7,501 bases of DNA from Erythrobacter sp. 34-65-8 (GTDB lineage Bacteria; Pseudomonadota; Alphaproteobacteria; Sphingomonadales; Sphingomonadaceae). The position numbers and the translations under genes are program-made. The notes under the pieces were generated by a model that was given only the letters and a program-made list of their open reading frames with translations, had not been told where the DNA came from and did no database searches. Location: the NCBI GenBank assembly GCA_002278985.1, contig NCJP01000077.1, positions 1 to 7,501 of the forward strand. The letters run 5' to 3'. Below are positions 1 to 5,697 of this stretch, one piece after another (within the stretch, counting starts at the first letter, position 1; every line of letters starts with the position of its first letter).

Positions 1-1
1 G

Positions 2-58
2 AAAGTGAAGGTCAAGGGCCATGCGGCCGAAGTGCTGGAGGCGGCGAAAGCGCTTTGA
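2..58 (+). CDS. C-terminal end of an upstream gene, probably a Bcp-type peroxiredoxin (5' partial)
   Basis: Only the last 18 codons and the TGA stop at 56-58 are inside the window. The peptide runs KVKVKGHAAEVLEAAKAL. This lysine/valine-rich strand followed by an alanine-rich helix resembles the C-terminus of bacterioferritin comigratory protein (thiol peroxidase) in sphingomonads as I remember it, where the gene often lies just before a DUF455 gene. The catalytic cysteines would lie outside the window, so the identification rests on a short tail plus context. The stop overlaps the TTG start of the next gene (TTGA, 55-58), implying co-transcription and translational coupling. Confidence 0.5.
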   Translation, partial: KVKVKGHAAEVLEAAKAL

Positions 59-843
59 CCGGCGTCGGTGCTGCCATCCGGGCCGCGCTGCTCACCGCAG
101 AGCCCCGCGCCAAGGCCATGGCGGCGCGGGACGTCGCGCGCGGCTGGCGGCAGGGGCGGCTGACCTTCGCATTCGACGGTGCCATGCCCGACGAGCCGGC
201 CCGGCCCGCGCACCCTGAGCTGCTGTCCCCGGCGCAGATGCCCCGGCGGCGCAAGGGATCGCAACAGGGCCGCGTCGCCCTTTGGCATGCGCTGGCCCAT
301 ATCGAATTCGTCGCGATCGACCTCGCGCTGGACATGGCGGGGCGGTTCGGGGAGGAGATGGGGCAGGGCTTCGTGTCGGATTTTCTGGCGGTGGCGGCGG
401 ATGAAGCGATGCATTTCGCCCTGCTCGATCGCAAGTTGCGGAGCCTGGGCAGCCATTACGGTGCCCTGCCAGCGCACGGCGGCCTGTGGCAGGCTGCGCG
501 CGATACCGCGCATGATGTCGCGGCCCGCCTTGCCGTGGTGCCGATGGTGCTTGAAGCCCGCGGGCTCGATGTCACGCCGGCAACGCTCGAACGGGTCCGG
601 ATGCAAGGCGATGAGCAAGGTGCGCGGATCCTACAACGAATCCTTGACGATGAAATCCGGCACGTTGGCGTCGGCACAAAGCATTTCATCGCGCACTGCC
701 AGGCGCGGCGTGAATCGCCCGAATCCCGCTGGAAAACATTGGTCGCCCGCCACTTTCACGGCAGCGTTAAGCCGCCGTTCAACGACTCGGCGCGTCTTGC
801 AGCCGGTCTGTCGCGCGGTTTCTATGCCAGCCTTGCGGATTAA
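55..843 (+). CDS. DUF455 family ferritin-like protein
   Basis: This 262-residue protein matches the DUF455 family (ferritin-like fold, function not established). The expected helix-borne carboxylate and histidine metal ligands are visible: E84 in the HIEF segment, E117 and H120 in DEAMH, E167 in VLEAR, and E200 and H203 in DDEIRH. This ExxH-type arrangement on a four-helix bundle is what a di-iron or di-metal site looks like. No signal peptide or membrane segment is seen, so it is probably cytoplasmic. I chose the TTG at 55 because family members usually carry the VGAAIRAALLTA-type N-terminal helix, which starting at the ATG at 118 would remove. A GGAGG at 37-41 is rather far from this start, so translation may depend on coupling to the upstream gene. 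If that neighbour is a peroxiredoxin, a role in iron or oxidant handling is plausible but unproven. Confidence 0.88.
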   Translation: MTGVGAAIRAALLTAEPRAKAMAARDVARGWRQGRLTFAFDGAMPDEPARPAHPELLSPAQMPRRRKGSQQGRVALWHALAHIEFVAIDLALDMAGRFGEEMGQGFVSDFLAVAADEAMHFALLDRKLRSLGSHYGALPAHGGLWQAARDTAHDVAARLAVVPMVLEARGLDVTPATLERVRMQGDEQGARILQRILDDEIRHVGVGTKHFIAHCQARRESPESRWKTLVARHFHGSVKPPFNDSARLAAGLSRGFYASLAD

Positions 844-956
844 TCCTGATGCTGCACAACCCCCCAACACACGAACGGCCGACAGGTTCCGGAGCGTTCG
901 TGAAAGAAAATAGCACTGGCATCGGCCCTTCGGGGCAGGGGTCAAAAAACGGGGTC

Positions 957-974
957 GGCAGCTGGGGCGCTGCC
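957..974 (+). other. Small hairpin in the leader of the M23 peptidase gene
   Basis: GGCAGC at 957-962 pairs perfectly with GCTGCC at 969-974 around a six-base loop. It ends four bases before the AAAGGA ribosome-binding site (978-983) of the M23 gene. The rest of the 844-994 gap has a second short GCCC-TTCG-GGGC hairpin and GGGGTC repeated at 938 and 951, but no clear promoter or T-tract terminator. Whether the hairpin influences translation cannot be told from sequence alone. Confidence 0.3.
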
Positions 975-994
975 AGCAAAGGACGGACAAAACC

Positions 995-1705
995 TTGGTC
1001 GCAAACACCCTATTCTCGCGCCTGACCCGATTGGTCGCGCTTCTTGGTCTCGCACCGCTGGCGCTGGCAGCTCAGCCCGCTCTGGCAAACAGCAGCGCTT
1101 CCGCTGCCGCTGATGTCACCGCACCCATCCAGGACAACCGTGCCGGGGCCCTTTCCGGCGATACGCAGTTCCGCCAGCTGTTCTCGCAGTGGCGCGCGCT
1201 TGACGGTACGGATGAAACCGAAACCACCACCGCAGGCCCGCTGACCGGGATTTCGATCCCGTCACGGATGCCGCTGGAAGATGCCCGCATGTCGAGCAAC
1301 TTCGGAATGCGCACCCACCCCGTCCTCGGCGGTCGCCGCAGTCACGCAGGCATCGATCTTTCCGCACCCACGGGCACACCGGTTTACGCCACTGCCGATG
1401 GCATCGTCAGCCGCGCCGACTGGTTCAGCAGCTATGGCCTGTACATTGCGATCGAGCACGGTGCCGAGATGCAGACCCGTTATGCTCACCTTTCGCGTCT
1501 CGCGGTTGAATCCGGCCAGCGGGTCAAGAAGGGCGAAATCATCGGCTATGTCGGCTCGACCGGCCGTTCCACCGGCCCGCATCTCCATTATGAAGTCCGC
1601 ATCGCCGGTGCAGCGGTCAATCCGGTTCCCTACATGGTCGAATCGGAAGCCCAGCAGGCCTTCGCTCTCGCTACCGGCCGCGGCGGTCAGGGCGGCGGCG
1701 AATAA
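995..1705 (+). CDS. Secreted M23 family metallopeptidase (LytM-type cell-wall hydrolase)
   Basis: This 236-residue protein is a zinc endopeptidase predicted to cut peptidoglycan cross-bridges in the periplasm, or to act as a LytM-type factor in cell-wall remodelling. Residues 1-31 form a Sec signal peptide: basic FSRLTR, a hydrophobic LVALLGLAPLALAA core, and probable cleavage after PALA. A low-complexity linker follows to about residue 90. The peptidase_M23 domain spans about 97-212 and keeps all key residues: H117 and D121 (HAGID), H165 (YAHL) and the HLH pair at 197-199. The end is a Gly-rich tail. The TTG at 995 is chosen because the reading frame has a stop at 911-913, no ATG or GTG lies between, and AAAGGA (978-983) is suitably spaced. 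A strong terminator follows, so the gene ends its own transcript. M23 proteins with intact HxxxD and HxH are usually active, but LytM-type regulators cannot be excluded. Confidence 0.93.
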   Translation: MVANTLFSRLTRLVALLGLAPLALAAQPALANSSASAAADVTAPIQDNRAGALSGDTQFRQLFSQWRALDGTDETETTTAGPLTGISIPSRMPLEDARMSSNFGMRTHPVLGGRRSHAGIDLSAPTGTPVYATADGIVSRADWFSSYGLYIAIEHGAEMQTRYAHLSRLAVESGQRVKKGEIIGYVGSTGRSTGPHLHYEVRIAGAAVNPVPYMVESEAQQAFALATGRGGQGGGE

Positions 1706-1742
1706 GGCATCGCTTCCGGCGCAAGCCGCACCAAACTCTGTC

Positions 1743-1780
1743 AAAAAAGGGGCTGCCGGTCGAACCGGCGGCCCTTTTTT
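1743..1780 (+). terminator. Rho-independent terminator, potentially bidirectional
   Basis: A long GC-rich stem lies 38 bases after the M23 stop. CCGGT (1756-1760) pairs with ACCGG (1764-1768) around a CGA loop. The stem continues outward through G-C, T-G, C-G and three G-C pairs plus a G-T wobble, and ends in A6 (1743-1748) opposite T6 (1775-1780). The T run serves plus-strand termination. The A run would serve as a U-tract on the other strand, although no convergent gene is present. It separates the M23 gene from the acyl-CoA synthetase operon. Confidence 0.92.
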
Positions 1781-1781
1781 C

Positions 1782-1809
1782 TTGCCGGAGCGTGGCGGCA
1801 CGGTAGGTT
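1782..1809 (+). promoter_or_regulatory. Possible sigma70-type promoter for the acyl-CoA synthetase operon
   Basis: TTGCCG at 1782-1787 and TAGGTT at 1804-1809 are separated by 16 bases and make a weak -35/-10 pair. The operon must start somewhere between the terminator ending at 1780 and the start codon at 1863, and this is the best candidate I can see. The -10 match is poor, so the exact position is tentative. Confidence 0.22.
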
Positions 1810-1862
1810 TCGAATCGCAACAGATGGTGCGCCAAGCGCCGCGATGGAGAGAGCCTGACCCG

Positions 1863-3404
1863 ATGCATCCGATTACCCATGCCCAGAACCGGCCTGACCA
1901 CCCTGCCATCATCATGGCATCCAGCGGCGAGGTGGTGACCTACGGGGAGATGGACGCCACTGCCAACCGCTTCGCCCACCTGCTGCGGGCACATGGCCTT
2001 GGCCCCAACGATGCCTTTGCAGTCCTGCTCGAAAACAACGCGCTTTACCTGCAACTGGTGTGGGGATCGCAGCGCGCCGGCACCATGCTGGTGCCGGTCT
2101 CCACCCGCCTCACCCCGCCTGAAATCGCCTACATCCTCAAGGACAGCGAAGCGAAACTGCTGATCAGTTCGACCAGGTTCGCCGAGGTGCTGCAGGCCTT
2201 GCCGGATGCAGGGGCCGACGTGCCGACGCTGGTGATCGGCTCTGACGGGGCGGACGATTTCGAAGCTGCACTGGCCGCGCAGCCAGCGGAACCGATTGCC
2301 GACCAGGCCCCGGGGATGGTCATGCTCTACAGCTCCGGCACGACCGGCCGCCCCAAGGGCATCCGCCCCGCGCCGCCGGCTGATCCCGATATCCTGGCGC
2401 TCAACCCGCTGGTGATGCTCGCCACGATGGGGGCAGGGATGCCGTCGGATGGCAGCATGATCTACCTTTCGCCCGCGCCGCTTTACCACGCCGCCCCGAT
2501 CGGCTGGTGCAGCACGGTCCAGCGCCTCGGTGCGACCGTGGTGGTGATGGAGAAGTTCGATCCCGAAGCGGCGCTCGCCGCGATCGAGAAATACCGGGTG
2601 ACGGACAGCCAGTGGGTGCCGACCCACTTCGTGCGGATGCTCAAGCTGCCGGAAGAAGTGCGGACCCGCTATGACCTCTCCAGCCACCAACGTGCGCTCC
2701 ACGCTGCGGCGCCTTGTCCGGTCCCGGTCAAGCAGGCGATGATCGAATGGTGGGGCCCGATCGTTAACGAGTATTATGCCGGTTCCGAAAGCATCGGCAT
2801 GACCATGGTCCGCAGTCCCGACTGGCTGACCCACCCCGGCACGGTCGGCCGTGCGATCCACGGCAAGCTCCACGTGGTCGGCCCGGATGGGGAAGAGGTG
2901 CCGGCAGGCACGGACGGGCTGATCTATTTCGAGAACGACATCCTGCCGACCTACCACAACGATCCCGACAAGACTGCCGATGCCATGCATCCCAGGGGCT
3001 GGATGACCCTGGGCGACATCGGCCATGTCGACGAAGACGGCTTCCTCTACCTGACTGACCGCAAGAGCCACATGATCATCTCCGGCGGGGTCAACATCTA
3101 CCCGCAGGAGATCGAGAACCTGCTGGTCACCCATCCCAAGGTGATGGACGCCGCCGTGATCGGCGCGCCGGAGCCGGATCTGGGCGAACAGGTGGTGGCG
3201 GTGGTCCAGCCGATGGACATGGCCGAGGCCGGGCCGGAGCTGGAGCAGGAACTGCGCGAGTTCCTCGCCCCCAGCCTCTCTCGCATCAAGATGCCGCGCC
3301 TGTTCGACTTCCGGCCTGATCTGCCGCGCGAGGCCAACGGCAAGCTGTACAAGCGCGAATTGCGCGATGAATACGCGGCCCGCGCTGCACTGGAGGCCTT
3401 GTGA
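1863..3404 (+). CDS. AMP-forming acyl-CoA synthetase (class I adenylate-forming enzyme)
   Basis: This 513-residue enzyme is predicted to activate a carboxylic acid with ATP to an acyl-adenylate and transfer it to CoA. The core motifs are in the expected order: the P-loop-like YSSGTTGRPKG at 156-166, YYAGSES at 304-310, GDIGHVDEDGFLYLTDRK at 384-401, the hinge into the C-terminal domain GGVNIYPQEIE at 408-418, and the catalytic lysine K494 in ANGKLYKREL. The length is normal for the FadD/CaiC-like branch. There is no signal peptide or carrier-protein domain, so it is cytosolic and not an NRPS module. The ATG at 1863 has GGAGAGAG at 1846-1853 upstream. The open frame runs further back to 1281, but that part is an antiphase shadow of the M23 gene and crosses the terminator. 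The stop overlaps the P450 start. The acid substrate is not readable; with the P450 and dehydrogenase next to it, a terpenoid, steroid side-chain or aromatic acid is plausible. Confidence 0.93.
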   Translation: MHPITHAQNRPDHPAIIMASSGEVVTYGEMDATANRFAHLLRAHGLGPNDAFAVLLENNALYLQLVWGSQRAGTMLVPVSTRLTPPEIAYILKDSEAKLLISSTRFAEVLQALPDAGADVPTLVIGSDGADDFEAALAAQPAEPIADQAPGMVMLYSSGTTGRPKGIRPAPPADPDILALNPLVMLATMGAGMPSDGSMIYLSPAPLYHAAPIGWCSTVQRLGATVVVMEKFDPEAALAAIEKYRVTDSQWVPTHFVRMLKLPEEVRTRYDLSSHQRALHAAAPCPVPVKQAMIEWWGPIVNEYYAGSESIGMTMVRSPDWLTHPGTVGRAIHGKLHVVGPDGEEVPAGTDGLIYFENDILPTYHNDPDKTADAMHPRGWMTLGDIGHVDEDGFLYLTDRKSHMIISGGVNIYPQEIENLLVTHPKVMDAAVIGAPEPDLGEQVVAVVQPMDMAEAGPELEQELREFLAPSLSRIKMPRLFDFRPDLPREANGKLYKRELRDEYAARAALEAL

Positions 3405-4702
3405 TGGCGAGCGTGAGCGAACCCGTTCTGTCCGCAGATGTCGCCCGCGAGGTGATCGATCCGCGCAGCTATGCTGCCTGGAGCCCGCTGCTCGACACCT
3501 TCGACCGGCTCCGCGCCGAAACGCCGGTGGCGAAGATCGTGCCCGAGACCGAAGGCCTGTTCGAGCCGTTCTGGCTGGTCACCCGCTACGATGACGTGAT
3601 GCGGATGAGCAAGGACAACGCGACCTTCCTCAACAACCCGCGCCCGGTGGTGTTCAGCCTGAACGCCGCGATCGAGTTCTCCCGGGCGGCCACGGGCAGC
3701 AACATGCTGGTCGATTCGCTGGTGGTGTTCGATGCCCCGGTCCATCCCAAGTACCGCAAGCTGACCCAGGAGTGGTTCATGCCGCGCAACCTGGCGCGGC
3801 TGGAAGCGGAGATCCGCGATCTTGCCCACCGCACGGTTGACCGGCTGCTGGAAAGCGGGCCGGAAGCGGACTTCTGCAAGCTCGTTTCCGCGCCCTATCC
3901 GCTCCACGTGGTGATGCAGATCCTCGGCGTCCCGGAGGAGGACGAGCCGCGCATGCTGATGCTGACCCAGCAGATGTTCGGCGGGCAGGACAAGGACCTG
4001 TCCGGCACCGGGATGGACAACATGACGCCGGAGCAGGTCACCATGCTGGTGGCCGGCGCGGTCAAGAGCTTCGAGGAGTACTTCGCCCAGATCGCCCGCG
4101 ATCGCCGCGCCAACCCGACCGACGATGTCGCCAGCGTGATCGCCAATGCCAAGGTCGACGGCGCACCGCTGCCGGAACGGGACATGGCGGGCTACTACAT
4201 CATCGTCGCCACCGCCGGGCATGACACCACCAGCGCCAGCACCGCCGGGGCCATGCTCGCGCTGGCGCAGGACCCTGGCCAGTGGGCGCGGGTCAAGGCC
4301 GATCGCTCGCTGCTCCCCGGCATTGTCGAGGAAGCGATCCGCTGGACCACCCCGGTGCAGCACTTCATGCGCACTGCGGCGGAGGATACCGAGCTCAGCG
4401 GCCAGCCGATCCGCAAGGGGGACTGGCTGATGATGAACTACGTCGCCGCCAACCATGACCCTGCGCAGTTCGCAGAGCCCCGCAAGTTCGACGCCGCCCG
4501 CAGCCCCAACCGCCACCTGGCGTTCGGGGCGGGGGCGCACCAGTGCCTCGGCCTGCACCTGGCGCGGCTGGAGATGCGGATCCTGTTCGAGGCGCTGCTT
4601 GACCGCCTTGGCACGATCGAGCTGGCGGGTGAGCCAGCGCGCGCCAGCAGCACCTTCGTCGGCGGGCTCAAGACCCTGCCCCTGCGGTTCACCCCAGCGT
4701 GA
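3404..4702 (+). CDS. Cytochrome P450, CYP108-like (P450terp relative)
   Basis: This 432-residue soluble bacterial P450 is predicted to hydroxylate a hydrophobic substrate using O2 and electrons from a ferredoxin/reductase pair. The diagnostic motifs are all present: the C-helix DAPVHPKYRKL at 110-120, the I-helix oxygen-activation motif AGHDTT at 271-276, ExxR at E310-R313, and the heme loop FGAGAHQCLG at 374-383 with axial C381. No N-terminal membrane anchor is seen, as expected for class I enzymes. The C-terminal half (HFMRTA, PNRHLAFG, HLARLEM, FVGG) recalls P450terp (CYP108A1) as I remember it, and CYP108 members occur in Novosphingobium; the subfamily call is from memory, not alignment. 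The start is ATG 3404, which overlaps the previous stop as TGATG and follows TGGAGG (3391-3396) at ideal spacing. The GTG at 3401 would add one residue. No ferredoxin or reductase gene is adjacent, so its redox partners must be encoded elsewhere. Confidence 0.93.
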   Translation: MASVSEPVLSADVAREVIDPRSYAAWSPLLDTFDRLRAETPVAKIVPETEGLFEPFWLVTRYDDVMRMSKDNATFLNNPRPVVFSLNAAIEFSRAATGSNMLVDSLVVFDAPVHPKYRKLTQEWFMPRNLARLEAEIRDLAHRTVDRLLESGPEADFCKLVSAPYPLHVVMQILGVPEEDEPRMLMLTQQMFGGQDKDLSGTGMDNMTPEQVTMLVAGAVKSFEEYFAQIARDRRANPTDDVASVIANAKVDGAPLPERDMAGYYIIVATAGHDTTSASTAGAMLALAQDPGQWARVKADRSLLPGIVEEAIRWTTPVQHFMRTAAEDTELSGQPIRKGDWLMMNYVAANHDPAQFAEPRKFDAARSPNRHLAFGAGAHQCLGLHLARLEMRILFEALLDRLGTIELAGEPARASSTFVGGLKTLPLRFTPA

Positions 4703-5451
4703 GCGGCCCGAGCACGGCCGACCCGCTCGACCTGACCGGCAAGCGCGCGCTGGTGGTCGGCGGCTCCAGCGGCATCGGCAACGGCATTGCGCAGGCGTTC
4801 CGGGCGCGCGGGGCCGAGGTCCGCGTCTGGGGCACCCGCCCCTCTGCCGCCGACTATGCCGACGAGCCGGGCAGTGACATGACCGGTCTTGCTTACGAGC
4901 AGGTCGACGTCTCCGACCCTGCGGCGATCGACGCGGCGCAAGGCATGGACCGGCTCGACGTGCTGGTCACCTGCCAGGGCGCGGTCGAGTATCGCCGGGC
5001 CGAGTTCCAGCGCGAAGGCTGGCACCGGGTGGTGGACGTCAACCTCCATTCGGTGATGGACTGTGCCCGCAAGTTCCAGCCTGCCCTTGGTGCGGCTGGC
5101 GGCGCGCTCATCGTGGTCAGCTCCACCGCCGCCTTCCATGCGACCATCGGCAACCCGGCCTATGCCGCGTCCAAGGCGGCTGCGGTGGCGCTGGTCCGCA
5201 CCCTGGCGGCGGCCTGGGCGGGCGAGGGCATCCGCGTCAACGGCATCGCCCCCGGCTTCGTCGCCACCAAGATGACCAGGGTCACCACCGACCATCCGGA
5301 CCGCATGGCGGGCGCGCTCGCCCGCATCCCCTTGCACCGCATGGGCACGCCGGCGGACATGGCCGGGGCTGCCCTGTTCCTCGCCTCGCCGCTCAGCGCC
5401 TATGTGCTGGGGCAGACGCTGGTGGTCGATGGCGGGCTGACGCTCAACTAG
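4699..5451 (+). CDS. Short-chain dehydrogenase/reductase (SDR, classical type)
   Basis: This 250-residue Rossmann-fold oxidoreductase probably interconverts an alcohol and a ketone with NAD(P). The dinucleotide-binding glycine motif is at 20-27 (VGGSSGIG, with Val replacing the usual leading Thr). N115, the catalytic Ser (S141/S142), Y155 and K159 (YAASK) form the active site, and the IAPGFVAT segment at 183-190 plus the C-terminal LVVDGG are typical. The usual NNAG motif is altered to TCQG at 91-94. The GTG start at 4699 shares four bases with the P450 stop (GTGA). No good ribosome-binding site precedes it, so translation is probably coupled to the P450. A natural role would be oxidising the alcohol made by the P450 or handling a beta-hydroxyacyl intermediate; which one is not decidable here. 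No terminator is visible directly after it. Confidence 0.93.
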   Translation: MSGPSTADPLDLTGKRALVVGGSSGIGNGIAQAFRARGAEVRVWGTRPSAADYADEPGSDMTGLAYEQVDVSDPAAIDAAQGMDRLDVLVTCQGAVEYRRAEFQREGWHRVVDVNLHSVMDCARKFQPALGAAGGALIVVSSTAAFHATIGNPAYAASKAAAVALVRTLAAAWAGEGIRVNGIAPGFVATKMTRVTTDHPDRMAGALARIPLHRMGTPADMAGAALFLASPLSAYVLGQTLVVDGGLTLN

Positions 5452-5697
5452 CCCCGTTTCGCGGCCAGGCCGCCCTGTAGGACCGGCCGGGGGCCAATCT
5501 GCCGCCGCCGCGAGACATGGACCACTTGTTACACAGTCCTGGACCAAAAAAGTCCGCCCGGCGCGCGCGGGGGCCGCAGCGGCATGGACAGGCAAAAAAA
5601 TGGCGGCGCGGTGCGGCATGGGCGCGCGGTGTATCAGGGCGCCAGAGTGTAGGAAATATGGGTCGCAAACATCGCTTGATGGTCTAAAGGATGGGTG
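5452..5697. other. Intergenic boundary between the P450 operon and the restriction-modification gene
   Basis: No convincing gene, RNA or promoter is seen in these 246 bases. A small perfect palindrome, GCGGCC-A-GGCCGC at 5461-5473, lies ten bases after the SDR stop but has no T-tract, so it is at best a weak or Rho-assisted end. TGGACCA occurs twice in direct orientation (5518-5524 and 5540-5546), with GTCC copies at 5536 and 5552 that could pair with it. Two A-runs lie at 5546-5551 and about 5588-5594. An AT-richer patch around 5651-5658 (AGGAAATAT) is the likeliest place for a -10 element, but no matching -35 is clear. Then AAAGGA at 5686-5691 serves the next gene. Confidence 0.45.

Noticed and set aside
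915..935. TGGCAT followed by CTTCG upstream of the M23 gene as a sigma54 -24/-12 promoter
   Set aside because: The -12 element lacks the required GC and the spacing is off. No enhancer-type site is seen.
1281..1862. Extending the acyl-CoA synthetase upstream to the first available start at 1281
   Set aside because: This would overlap the M23 peptidase out of frame and read through the terminator. The N-terminal 194 codons have no synthetase features, while ATG 1863 has a good ribosome-binding site and gives the normal family length.
1671..5619. Three long minus-strand open frames (1671-3134, 3098-4558, 4438-5619) tiling the operon
   Set aside because: They are antisense shadows of genes with very high third-position GC. 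Their translations are Arg/His/Gly/Asp-rich with no recognisable motif, while the plus strand carries unambiguous enzyme motifs.
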